From Atopobium sp. oral taxon 199 str. F0494 (GTDB lineage Bacteria; Actinomycetota; Coriobacteriia; Coriobacteriales; Atopobiaceae), in assembly GCF_000411555.1 (NCBI RefSeq), contig NZ_KE150486.1:186001-250000 (forward strand): DNA of 64,000 bases. Direction: 5' to 3'. The notes under the pieces were generated by a model. It did no database searches and was not told the origin of the DNA. It saw only the letters and a program-made list of their open reading frames with translations. Positions 42,683 to 51,368 of the stretch are shown here, one piece after another. The position numbers and the translations under genes were made by a program. How positions within the stretch are numbered: the stretch's first letter is position 1; the number at the start of each line of letters is the position of its first letter.

Positions 42683-44959
42683 TCAGCGATCGGGCTCGCT
42701 TTCAATAGAACGAAGCATGTCGTAGTAGATATCATCTTTTGTCATGATACCGAGGTTAGTCATAAAACTTTTTGCAACGCTAAAAAGCTCGGCGTCAAGG
42801 GACGCGCGGGTGCCTTCCATAAAGACTTCGGATACTTCCGGAGTCGGCGCTATGGGTATCTGCGTGCCTGCCAGTGTTCTGCGAATTTGCTCGTCTGTCA
42901 GCTCTTCAATTGAAAAGTGCGGCTCCCGTATTGCCAGGATACGCATTTCTGTACTGATAAGAAACATCGCGCCCGGCAGAAAACGAAGGGCGTATTGGTA
43001 GCAGGCCGATGCGGTGGCATAGTTATGAACGCGCCATTGAAAAAACGCCATCCGGTAGTATCCAAAGCCGATGCCTTCAGGATCGTGGGCGTACGTAAGA
43101 AGCGTTTTGAGCACTTCAATGGCTTCTTCAAGCTGCCCGGTTGCCTCGAGGCAGTGCGCAAGGTGCAAGCGTGCGCTGGTGCTGAGAGGAGCTACCTCTG
43201 CCGCTCGGCGAGCGTGCGCGATGGCGGAACTTGTTTTTGCTTGCAGCAGCTCAGCGATGGAGGTCAGAAGGTGGGCATCAAAGTAGGCCGTAGGAGCTAG
43301 TTTTGTCGTGCGTGCCCGCGTATCGAGAAGACGGTTGTAGAGCACGCGGTCGACATAACTAGTAAAGACTCGCCAGCAGGTCGTTTCATTGTCGGCGTAG
43401 GTTAGTGTGGCGTCGATGTCATTGAGCGCCAAGAGGAGGCACTTCTCGGCATCAGCGAAATCCTTTTGGGCGATAAGGGCGCGAGCCTGTGTGACGGCTG
43501 CCTGAAGCGTGCCTCCGTTAACGAATTCTGCGCCGACAGCTTCCATATCGCTTTCCGAGAGCGTGCCATCGATGAGACGGGCGACGATGCGCTCGCCGGC
43601 GGTACGGACGGTAGAGTCTTTGTCTTGCGCGGTGAGGGACAAAATCATGCGTACGTTTTCTTCAGTGGAGGAAGAAAGATTGCGCAGAATTTCGGTGGCT
43701 ATAACCTCTCGATGTTCCCCCTCGTCGATAGAAAGCCCCGAGACCTGAGTGGTTCCGAGGGCGCGCGCCGCCTCGCTTGCAAGTGACTTGGTGGAATCCT
43801 CGATGGTGTCGTATCGGCTGGGAGGGCAAAAACGTTCGTCCTCGAGGCTGAAGCTGGGTTTGACAGGGGACAAAATGTTTTCCTGGCTGTTGATTGACGC
43901 GCCCCACGACAAAAGAAGCTCAACCGGATTCGAGATATCGGTAAGCCGGACGTCTTCAAACTGATTTCTTGTGATATGCGCCGTGTACAAACAACAGTGT
44001 TTAACGGGATCTTCTGTGATGCCTTCTATCCAGACGTCACGAATAGTCTGTGAGCTGTTAAACGCGGATGCTGTCACAAGGATGCCGAGACGCGTGTTGT
44101 AGTCGGTGGCGGCGCGTTTGAGAACATCTTCGGTCGAAGCCATCTCACCGGTCTTGGGCTGGTAGTGTGTTTTTGGAAACACTTCTGGCGGTATCAGCTT
44201 AATGCGAAACGCTGCTCTTCCAGCATGGACATTGGTGCGGAAGTCCAGCTCCAAGCGGTAGGGCAGGCGCAGATTCTCGATGGCAAGAGAGATTGCCTTT
44301 CTGACAATCCACTCGCCGTCACGAGTTCCGTCCTGCGAACGAGCTGCACTGGCGGGAGCCTGCGAGGTGATTGAGCGCAGCACGTTGCGCTCAAACAGAA
44401 GCAGGTCATCCTTACTCACCATATTCGCATCCAAGAAATAATGATTGGCGAGAAGAGCGATGTTCAGAGCGCTTTCTATCTCAAGGAGACGCAAGCGAGT
44501 GAGATATGGGTAGGATGAGGCTGTCGTTCTGATGTAGAAGAGCCCGCTGGTGCGCAAGCGGATGATGCGTATCTTCGCAAGATGCGCGTCGGCGACGTTA
44601 ATCCCGGCCTCTTGCAGCCGCTTGGTCAGATGCAGCTTGTAGTCGCTGGGTTTCAGCGCGTCGGCGGCATCGGCGCTTGTCGGAGTGGTTTCGTCTGAGG
44701 CATGCGTCAACGCGTCTCTGACAAATGTCTGCAATACCTCAAGGGGATGTTGGGCAAGGGCGAGTTTTTTCGACAGGTCCTCTATATCAAGTTTTGAACG
44801 TTTTTGATTAAAGAGAAGACGAGAAGCGCTTTCGTTTTTTTCAGCATACAAAGACACCACATCGGGGAGCGTATCTCCGTCGACGAGTGAAGAGAACAGC
44901 TTTCCTAAGCGGTTACGACCGGGCTGCTTGGCTTCCGGGTCGTTTTCAAGGTGAGCCAC
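42683..44959 (-). CDS. Large TPR-containing protein of unknown function
   Basis: 758 residues from GTG 44959, which follows GGAGGT; an ATG at 44992 has no ribosome binding site. No known enzyme domain was recognised. The N-terminal two thirds are mixed alpha/beta with charged helices. The last third (~500-690) has TPR-like helical repeats (A-R-A-L-I-A-Q-K-D-F-A-D-A-E-K-C-L-L-L-A-L, A-R-L-H-L-A-H-C-L-E-A-T-G-Q-L-E-E-A-I-E-V-L). There is no signal peptide or membrane helix, so it is cytoplasmic. It is monocistronic. A scaffold or regulatory role is possible but not shown. Confidence 0.8.
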   Translation of the reverse strand: MAHLENDPEAKQPGRNRLGKLFSSLVDGDTLPDVVSLYAEKNESASRLLFNQKRSKLDIEDLSKKLALAQHPLEVLQTFVRDALTHASDETTPTSADAADALKPSDYKLHLTKRLQEAGINVADAHLAKIRIIRLRTSGLFYIRTTASSYPYLTRLRLLEIESALNIALLANHYFLDANMVSKDDLLLFERNVLRSITSQAPASAARSQDGTRDGEWIVRKAISLAIENLRLPYRLELDFRTNVHAGRAAFRIKLIPPEVFPKTHYQPKTGEMASTEDVLKRAATDYNTRLGILVTASAFNSSQTIRDVWIEGITEDPVKHCCLYTAHITRNQFEDVRLTDISNPVELLLSWGASINSQENILSPVKPSFSLEDERFCPPSRYDTIEDSTKSLASEAARALGTTQVSGLSIDEGEHREVIATEILRNLSSSTEENVRMILSLTAQDKDSTVRTAGERIVARLIDGTLSESDMEAVGAEFVNGGTLQAAVTQARALIAQKDFADAEKCLLLALNDIDATLTYADNETTCWRVFTSYVDRVLYNRLLDTRARTTKLAPTAYFDAHLLTSIAELLQAKTSSAIAHARRAAEVAPLSTSARLHLAHCLEATGQLEEAIEVLKTLLTYAHDPEGIGFGYYRMAFFQWRVHNYATASACYQYALRFLPGAMFLISTEMRILAIREPHFSIEELTDEQIRRTLAGTQIPIAPTPEVSEVFMEGTRASLDAELFSVAKSFMTNLGIMTKDDIYYDMLRSIESEPDR

Positions 44960-45200
44960 GATACACCTCCAACCGGTGGCATAATGATTCACCTTTTGGT
45001 AACTATATACCCCGTACGGTCAAAAGGCTTGTTTTTGTCGGTAACCGGTCAGCGCGCTCAGCGAAAATTCGCGGAAGCTCAGCGAAAAATGCTTTGCGTA
45101 ACAAGGCATCGCGTCTATTATGTTGAATGTTATAGATAGACGAGGGGAATATGTGGTACTGCAATGTTGTACTGCATTCGTTTGGCGTAAGGATATCTTT

Positions 45201-45911
45201 ATGGCAATCACTGTTCCACGTATCGCTGCAAAAGGCGCGCAATATCGGCAGGTTCTTGATGATCTTGCCAATCGAGACCTCGTTATTTTTGATTTTGACG
45301 GCACGCTTGCCGATACCATGCCTGGCATTACGCAGACCGCTCGGAAAGTATTTACGGAAATTGGCATGACTGAAGAGGAAATGGGCGATATTCGTCGTAT
45401 TGTAGGACCGCCGTTTCCTTACGCGTTTGAAATGGTTTACGGCATGAATCGCGCACAGGCAGAGGCGGTCACCAAACGCTATCGTGAAATTTATGCCGTT
45501 GAGGGAACGTGGCCTTTGTTTGAAGGTATTTATCCTCTTTTGGATGACCTCAAGCGTGCGGGGAAGCTTGTGGCCATCGCAAGTTCTAAGAAGCAGGACC
45601 TGGTGCTGCGCGGTGTCAAAGACAACCGTCTTGAAGGCGTTTTGGACGCCTGCGTGGGTCGGCGTGACGAAGCGGAATCCACAAAGGTTCAGGCGATTGC
45701 TGACGTCATGAATAAACTGCAGGTGGATACTGAACATGCGGTTATGGTGGGTGATCGCATGTATGACATCGACGCGGCTCGTCCGAATGACGTGCCCTGT
45801 GTGGGAGTTCTCTATGGGAATACCACGGTTAAGCAGGAGCTTATTGATCATGGAGCGGCTGCAATCGTTGACAACGTTCCCGAGCTGCACCACGTGCTTC
45901 TCGGTGCCTGA
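45201..45911 (+). CDS. HAD-family phosphatase, phosphoglycolate-phosphatase-like
   Basis: 236 residues from ATG 45201, seven bases after AAGGAT. Motif I is F-D-F-D-G-T-L-A-D-T (about 30-39), motif II is the S in A-I-A-S-S-K-K, Lys is in S-T-K-V-Q and motif IV is V-G-D-R-M-Y-D-I (about 195). The cap domain is of the C1 type. Such enzymes remove phosphate from phosphoglycolate, pyrophosphate or sugar phosphates. It stands alone with a terminator after it. Confidence 0.9.
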   Translation: MAITVPRIAAKGAQYRQVLDDLANRDLVIFDFDGTLADTMPGITQTARKVFTEIGMTEEEMGDIRRIVGPPFPYAFEMVYGMNRAQAEAVTKRYREIYAVEGTWPLFEGIYPLLDDLKRAGKLVAIASSKKQDLVLRGVKDNRLEGVLDACVGRRDEAESTKVQAIADVMNKLQVDTEHAVMVGDRMYDIDAARPNDVPCVGVLYGNTTVKQELIDHGAAAIVDNVPELHHVLLGA

Positions 45912-45920
45912 GCGCAAAGT

Positions 45921-45955
45921 ACGCCACGGCCTGTAGTACAAGCCGTGGCGTGTTT
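45921..45955 (+). terminator. Hairpin after the HAD phosphatase gene
   Basis: ACGCCACGGC/GCCGTGGCGT (45921-45930, 45942-45951), ten perfect pairs, then GTTT. It lies between converging genes and probably serves both directions. Confidence 0.75.
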
Positions 45956-45985
45956 ATCGTCGCGTAAGACAAGGACAAAGACGTC

Positions 45986-47938
45986 CTACTCAAGCTCAAA
46001 GGCGCCAGTATAGAGCTGGTAGTAGGTTCCTCGCTTGGCGAGAAGTTCCTCGTGGGTTCCGCGCTCAATGATACGGCCGTGGTCAAGAACGACGATAACG
46101 TTTGAGTTACGAACCGTGGACAGGCGGTGTGCGATAACAAAGGTGGTGCGGTCGTACATGAGCGCGTCCATACCTCGCTGGACGATGGCTTCGGTGCGCG
46201 TGTCGATACTGGAAGTAGCTTCATCCAAAATCATGACGGGAGGATCAGCGACGGCTGCGCGGGCGATGGAGATAAGCTGGCGCTGACCCTGCGAAAGCGC
46301 CGAGCCGTTGTCTTTGAGCATCGTATGATAGCCGTCGGGCAGGCGCCTGATAAAGTCATCGGCGCCGGCGAGTTTGGCGGCGCGAACGCAATCCTCGTCA
46401 GTAGCGTTCAGACGGCCATAACGGATATTGTCCATAACCGTGCCGGTAAAGAGATTCACGTCCTGCAGCACCACGCCGAGCGCACGTCTCAACGAGCTCT
46501 TCTTGATCTTATTGATGTTGATGCCATCGTAGCGGATCTTACCGTCTTCAATATCGTAGAAGCGGTTCAGCAGGTTGGTGATGGTAGTCTTTCCCGCGCC
46601 GGTTGCGCCAACGAAGGCGACCTTCTGGCCCGGTTTCGCATAGAGTGAAATGTCGTGAAGGACTGTATTTCCAGGTACGTAGGCGAAGTCGACGTCAAAG
46701 AGGCGCACATCGCCTTTGAGCGGCGTATAGGTAACGGTGCCGTCTTTGTGAGGATGCTTCCAGGCCCAATAGCCGGTACGGTACTCGGCTTCTTGAATCT
46801 CGCCGTCAACCATCTCGGAGTTCACCAACGTGACATAGCCTTCGTCCTTCTCGACAGGCTCGTCCAGAAGCTCGAAAATGCGGCCGGCGCCGGCTACGCC
46901 CATGACAACGGAGTTAATCTGTCCGGAAATCTGACCGATCTGCGCGGAAAACTGTCGCGTCATGTTGAGGAAGGGGACAGCTACTGCGATGTTGAGCGCC
47001 ATTCCGGAAAAAGAAACGTTCTGGAAGTTTGTCGAAATCATAATGCCCGCGGCGATAGCAACGATGACATACAGCAGGTTTCCGATGTTGTTCAGCACAG
47101 GCATCAGCGTGTTGGAATAGGCGTTCGCGTCACGGGAGCGGGCCATGAGCTCATCATTGATGGCGTCGAAGGAGGCTTCCGTTTCCTTTTCATGGCTGAA
47201 GACCTTGACGACTTTTTCGCCATTCATAATCTCCTGGATATGGCCTTCAACGTCGGCGGTAGTCTTTTGCTGCATCATAAAGTTGCGTGCGGAGCGGCCG
47301 CCCAGAAAGCGAGTGAGTCCTACCATCACAGCAGAGCCAAGGATGATGATGAGCGCCATGGGGATGCTGTAGTAGAACATGATAATCATAACGGCAAGCA
47401 GCATAATGAAGGTAAAGAGCAGCTGCGGCAGGCTGATACCAATCATCTGGCGCATAGCGTCGATGTCGTTGGTGTAGTAGCTCATGATATCGCCGTTGAG
47501 ATGGGAATCAAAATAGCTGATGGGCAAGTCCTGCATGTGGTCGAACATTCTGTAGCGGAATTTCTGGAGCGCGCCCTGCGTGACGATGGCCATGCCCTGC
47601 GTGGAGATGACGTTGCATATGAGGCTGATGACGTACATAGAGGCGAGAAGCGCGACGTTGGAAAAAATAACCGGCTGAGCGCCGCTCCAGTCCGCCGCAC
47701 CGATATACTGCTCAATGATGGTGAGGATGCGCTCAAGGAAGATATTGGGCACCGACTGCATGATCGCCTGGACAACGGCCGTGCCAAGAGCAACGGGAAG
47801 AAGGATGGGGTAGAACTGCCACAGCATCTTCATGGTGCGGCCGATAATCTTGCCCATAGAACCTTTTTTTCGAGGCTGTGGAGCGGCGTCGCTTTTCTGT
47901 TCTGTCTGCGCCTCCTGCGCTTGAGTCTGCTTACTCAT
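45986..47938 (-). CDS. ABC exporter half-transporter, second of a heterodimeric pair
   Basis: 650 residues from ATG 47938, with AGGAGG nine bases upstream. A Gln/Lys-rich tail and six membrane helices (~45-330) precede an ABC domain (~405-650). The ABC domain has Walker A G-A-T-G-A-G-K-T-T, Q-loop V-L-Q-D-V-N, signature L-S-Q-G-Q-R-Q and Walker B M-I-L-D-E-A-T-S-S-I-D. An insertion of about 40 residues before the ABC domain (Y-V-T-L-V-N-S-E-M ... D-G-T-V-T-Y-T-P-L) is unusual. It overlaps the upstream exporter gene by 8 bp. MdlAB/LmrCD-type pairs export lipids or drugs; control by a MarR protein favours drugs. Confidence 0.93.
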   Translation of the reverse strand: MSKQTQAQEAQTEQKSDAAPQPRKKGSMGKIIGRTMKMLWQFYPILLPVALGTAVVQAIMQSVPNIFLERILTIIEQYIGAADWSGAQPVIFSNVALLASMYVISLICNVISTQGMAIVTQGALQKFRYRMFDHMQDLPISYFDSHLNGDIMSYYTNDIDAMRQMIGISLPQLLFTFIMLLAVMIIMFYYSIPMALIIILGSAVMVGLTRFLGGRSARNFMMQQKTTADVEGHIQEIMNGEKVVKVFSHEKETEASFDAINDELMARSRDANAYSNTLMPVLNNIGNLLYVIVAIAAGIMISTNFQNVSFSGMALNIAVAVPFLNMTRQFSAQIGQISGQINSVVMGVAGAGRIFELLDEPVEKDEGYVTLVNSEMVDGEIQEAEYRTGYWAWKHPHKDGTVTYTPLKGDVRLFDVDFAYVPGNTVLHDISLYAKPGQKVAFVGATGAGKTTITNLLNRFYDIEDGKIRYDGININKIKKSSLRRALGVVLQDVNLFTGTVMDNIRYGRLNATDEDCVRAAKLAGADDFIRRLPDGYHTMLKDNGSALSQGQRQLISIARAAVADPPVMILDEATSSIDTRTEAIVQRGMDALMYDRTTFVIAHRLSTVRNSNVIVVLDHGRIIERGTHEELLAKRGTYYQLYTGAFELE

Positions 47939-49838
47939 GCAAGCTCGCCTCCTGTTCCGTTTCATGCGCTTCATCCGTTTGTTGCCTATTTTGCGAGAAG
48001 TACACCTCGCGGTAAATCTTGTTTTCTTTAAGAAGCTCCTCGTGCGTGCCTATAGCATTGACGCGGCCGTTATCGATAACGAGTATGCGGTCGGCGTCTT
48101 CAACGCTTGAAGTGCGCTGAGCGATAATAATCTTGGTCGTTTCAGGCAAAAACGTGCGGAGGCCCTCTCGAATGAGCGAATCGGTTTTGGTGTCAACGGC
48201 GCTGGTAGAGTCATCGAGGATGAGTACCTTAGGCTTTTTCAAAAGCGCGCGGGCGATGCAGAGGCGCTGTTTTTGTCCACCAGAAACATTGGTGCCGCCC
48301 TGCTCGATATGCGTTTCGTACGCATCAGGGAAGGTCTGCACAAAGCTATCGGCCTGAGCAAGCTTCGCCGCCTCAACAAGCTCCGCGTCGGTAGCCTGTG
48401 TATTGCCCCAGCGGAGGTTTTCGGCGATTGTTCCGGAAAACAGGACGTTTTTCTGCAAAACCATACCGACTGCGCCGCGAAGCGTATCCAAATCATATTC
48501 CCGGACGTCATGGCCGCCTACAGAGACGCTTCCGGATGTAACGTCGTAAAGGCGCGGAATCAGCTGTACAAGCGTTGACTTCGCGGATCCCGTTCCGCCG
48601 ATAATGCCAATGACCTCTCCAGATTTGATATGAAGGTCAACGCCGGAAAGCGCTTCGCGTCCCTTCGGTCCGGCATATGAAAAGCCGACGCCATTGAAGT
48701 CGATGCTTCCGTCAGAAACTTCTGTCCGTGCGATTTCAGGATTTGTAATGGTCGGGCGGGCGAGAAGTACCTCGCAAATGCGGCGCGCTCCTTCTTCGGC
48801 AATGATAATCATGGCGAGTACGAATGAAAGCATCATGAGACTCATGAGCATCATGAAGCCGTAGGTTATGAGCGAGGAAAGCTGTCCCACGCCAAGCGCG
48901 CTCCCTTGTGTGGAGATGATGAGGTAGGAGCCAGCGTAGAGGATGGCGACAAAGACCACATAGACCGCAAAGTTCATAAAAGGCGAGTTCAAAGCGATGA
49001 TGCGCTCAGCTTTGGTAAATCCCGCCTGCAAATCCTTTGAGGCCCGGTCAAATTTCTGTCGCTCGAAATTTTCGTTTACAAAAGACTTCACTACGCGAAT
49101 GCCAGCGAGGTTTTCCTCCGCGGATTCGTTGAGGGCGTCGTATTGCTTAAAGACGCGTTTGAAAATAGGAATGACGCGCGTGATGAGCGCGTAGAGTGCC
49201 ACACCTAAAAGAGGCATCATAGCGGCAAAGATAAGCGCCATCCAGCCGCCCATAACAAGCGCGGCGATAAACGAGAAGATGAGCATAAAAGGAGCGCGTA
49301 TGGCCATACGGATAATCATCATATAGGCCAGCTGAACGTTGGTAATATCGGTGGTCAGCCGCGTTACCAAAGACGATGACGAGAATGAATCAATCGTAGC
49401 GAACGAGAAGGTCTGAATGTTATAGAACATATCGCGACGGAGATTGCGGGCAAAGCCGGTGGAGGCGTGCGCGCAGGTGAGGCCTGCGGCTGCACCTGCG
49501 GCAAGCGAGCAAAGCGCCATGAGAGCAAGTACGGCGCCTGAGTTCATGATGGCTGCCACGTCCGCTCCCGAGCGGAGGGTATCTACCAAATCCGCCGTTC
49601 TGAAAGGAATCAAGACCTCAAAGGTGGTTTCGATAAATACAAGCACAGGCGTCCAAATGCTCGCTTTCTTGAATTCGCCGATGCTGCGGGCAAGTACCGC
49701 AATGATTTCTCTAATACTAAAGTTGCCGGTATCTGTGATACCCGTACGTTCTTGTTTGGCTTTGGCGAGAGCGGCAGTTTCTTCGGCGGACAGCGCTTCT
49801 TGTTCAAACTGTTCATGCGTTGTTACTTCTGTTGGCAT
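47931..49838 (-). CDS. ABC exporter half-transporter, first of a heterodimeric pair
   Basis: 635 residues from ATG 49838, with GGGAGAGG five bases upstream. The membrane domain (~55-355) is followed by an ABC domain with Walker A G-G-T-G-S-A-K-S-T-L (Ala where Gly is usual), signature V-S-G-G-Q-K-Q and Walker B L-I-L-D-D-S-T-S-A-V-D. In Walker B the catalytic Glu is replaced by Asp, the hallmark of a degenerate site in heterodimeric exporters such as LmrC or TM287. The partner gene carries the intact Glu. It overlaps marR by 16 bp, so the three genes form one coupled operon. Confidence 0.93.
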   Translation of the reverse strand: MPTEVTTHEQFEQEALSAEETAALAKAKQERTGITDTGNFSIREIIAVLARSIGEFKKASIWTPVLVFIETTFEVLIPFRTADLVDTLRSGADVAAIMNSGAVLALMALCSLAAGAAAGLTCAHASTGFARNLRRDMFYNIQTFSFATIDSFSSSSLVTRLTTDITNVQLAYMMIIRMAIRAPFMLIFSFIAALVMGGWMALIFAAMMPLLGVALYALITRVIPIFKRVFKQYDALNESAEENLAGIRVVKSFVNENFERQKFDRASKDLQAGFTKAERIIALNSPFMNFAVYVVFVAILYAGSYLIISTQGSALGVGQLSSLITYGFMMLMSLMMLSFVLAMIIIAEEGARRICEVLLARPTITNPEIARTEVSDGSIDFNGVGFSYAGPKGREALSGVDLHIKSGEVIGIIGGTGSAKSTLVQLIPRLYDVTSGSVSVGGHDVREYDLDTLRGAVGMVLQKNVLFSGTIAENLRWGNTQATDAELVEAAKLAQADSFVQTFPDAYETHIEQGGTNVSGGQKQRLCIARALLKKPKVLILDDSTSAVDTKTDSLIREGLRTFLPETTKIIIAQRTSSVEDADRILVIDNGRVNAIGTHEELLKENKIYREVYFSQNRQQTDEAHETEQEASLHE

Positions 49839-50287
49839 AAAGCCTCTCCCTTCTTGGATTTCTCGAGTGTCTTCCAATGTGCGACAAGCGTATCAAGCGT
49901 TGCAAGAAGCGCGGTCTGCTCGGCCTCATTTACACAGGCGAGCGCCTTGTCCAAAAACGCCTGGCGCTTTACTTCTTCCTCAAGCGCGCGTTTTGTGCCA
50001 AGCTCCGTGAGAGATACGATAAACTGCCTGCGGTCTTCTTCTGACCTCGTACGCGTGACAAGTCCTTCGGATTCCAGCTTACTGATAACCTCCGAAAGAG
50101 ATGCCGATGCGTTTAAGGTGCGGCTGAGAAGCTCCTTTTGAGTCATCGCGCCGTAGGCATACAGCGTGGTGAGAACAAATTGCTGACCGCCTCGACCGCC
50201 TCTGTTGACATAGAGGTAGTGGCCAAGAAAGCTGAGATCATGCAGGATGCGCATCTCATGAGCGGAGGAGGCAGAGGGTGTGTGCAT
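49823..50287 (-). CDS. MarR-family repressor of the ABC exporter operon
   Basis: 154 residues from ATG 50287, five bases after GGAGC. The winged helix lies at about 50-115 (M-T-Q-K-E-L-L-S-R-T, S-L-S-E-V-I-S-K-L-E-S-E-G-L-V-T-R, and the wing R-S-E-E-D-R-R-Q-F-I-V-S-L-T). Helices at both ends form the dimer interface. MarR proteins leave their operator on binding drugs or phenolic compounds. The promoter upstream carries twin palindromes (50354-50384) that overlap the -35 and -10, so autoregulation is very likely. Confidence 0.93.
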   Translation of the reverse strand: MHTPSASSAHEMRILHDLSFLGHYLYVNRGGRGGQQFVLTTLYAYGAMTQKELLSRTLNASASLSEVISKLESEGLVTRTRSEEDRRQFIVSLTELGTKRALEEEVKRQAFLDKALACVNEAEQTALLATLDTLVAHWKTLEKSKKGEALCQQK

Positions 50288-50353
50288 AGCTGCTCCGTTC
50301 GCATGTGGTGTTAATAACGGTTTCGTATTGTAGCGAAGAACAATCATATTAGC

Positions 50354-50384
50354 AAGGTACCTATAGAAAATTTTTAGGTACCTA
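50354..50384. promoter_or_regulatory. Twin AGGTACCT palindromes: MarR operator
   Basis: AGGTACCT occurs at 50355-50362 and 50376-50383, each a perfect palindrome, with centres 21 bp apart (two helical turns). With flanks they read (A/T)AGGTACCTA. They cover the -10 and -35 of the exporter operon promoter. Confidence 0.8.
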
Positions 50385-50388
50385 TCAA
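50360..50388 (-). promoter_or_regulatory. Promoter of the marR/ABC exporter operon
   Basis: On the minus strand, -35 TTGATA (50388-50383), 17-bp spacer, -10 TATAGG (50365-50360). Transcription would start near 50353, 66 bases before the marR ATG. Confidence 0.7.
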
Positions 50389-50444
50389 TTTCTCAGATTG
50401 CCTTGGATATGCTGGAGTCCTAAGGGAGAAAATCTCGCTGGCTC

Positions 50445-51302
50445 TTATCGGTTGCACCGGTGTATTGTGGCGAGAAGGGCGCGTACTACCGAGTTGGGGT
50501 TGACTTTCGGCAGATTATGCGGCGCTCCCGGCACAAAGAGAAGGTGGGCGTTTGGAATGGCCTGTGCGATGCGCAGCGTTTCTGAGGCGAGAATATCATC
50601 GTATTCGCCGGCCATGATAGTGGTAGGACAGGTGATGGTACGCAGCGACTCGGCCGGTATATGGGGCTCCCTATACATAAGCTCAATGTGTTCGGCTATC
50701 TTGGCGGCCTCGTTTGGGCTTGGTACGGGGTAGCCGTCTTCAAGAACGGCTCCCTCATACCCCTTTTCAGCCCAGAGCCGTTGAGCTGCAACGTATTCAG
50801 GAATCCAGGAGATATCTCCCGCTCCTTCAGGAATAAGGTTGGCGCCGACGGCGGTAAGACTGGCCACGCTGTGAGCGTAGTCACGGGCAAGTAGCAGTCC
50901 CTCAATGCCCCCATCGGAAAAGCCGAGGACATGGGCGGAGGTTACACCAAGCTCACAAAGGACTGCCGCCGCGTCCTCAGTCATCGTTTCATAGGTAAAC
51001 GCTTTTGTTCCACGAGTGCTGTTGCCTTGGTCACGAGAGTCCGGCGCGATGACGGTATAGCCGAGCGTAACTACGGCGTCAATGATTGCGCCAAAGATGC
51101 CATGTTCTTCTCCGTTGCCATGGAGCATAAGGATAGGAGTAGAGGCATCGGCTGCGTGGCTCTTCTCGCACGATGGCGCATAGACATAGGTTTCGATAGC
51201 CGCCCCATCGGGCGTGGCAACAGCGCGCCTCTGGGCAAGCTGCGCCGTAGGACGCACATAGGGACGCGGACGGTACACGGGCGGGAAGGGCACGGCTTCC
51301 AT
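50445..51302 (-). CDS. Alpha/beta-hydrolase
   Basis: 285 residues, with AGGAG five bases before ATG 51302. The nucleophile elbow is G-F-S-D-G-G (Ser near 145), the oxyanion region is L-H-G-N-G-E, the acid lies in A-G-E-Y-D-D (about 235) and the catalytic His is in P-G-A-P-H-N-L-P (about 263). R-D-Q-G-N-S-T-R-G is typical of esterases and C-C hydrolases of this fold. There is no signal peptide. It lies 66 bp after the methionyl-tRNA-synthetase-like gene and may be co-transcribed. The substrate is unknown. Confidence 0.92.
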   Translation of the reverse strand: MEAVPFPPVYRPRPYVRPTAQLAQRRAVATPDGAAIETYVYAPSCEKSHAADASTPILMLHGNGEEHGIFGAIIDAVVTLGYTVIAPDSRDQGNSTRGTKAFTYETMTEDAAAVLCELGVTSAHVLGFSDGGIEGLLLARDYAHSVASLTAVGANLIPEGAGDISWIPEYVAAQRLWAEKGYEGAVLEDGYPVPSPNEAAKIAEHIELMYREPHIPAESLRTITCPTTIMAGEYDDILASETLRIAQAIPNAHLLFVPGAPHNLPKVNPNSVVRALLATIHRCNR

Positions 51303-51368
51303 AACACTCCTAGAGGTATGTGTGGCAGGTGCACCTAGCGTGACGCCGGGATACTGCCATGTGAGCTC

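Noticed and set aside
46655-48031. 458-codon plus-strand frame opposite the ABC transporter genes
   Set aside because: Antisense shadow of a strong coding region; His/Asp/Asn-rich composition and no family resemblance.
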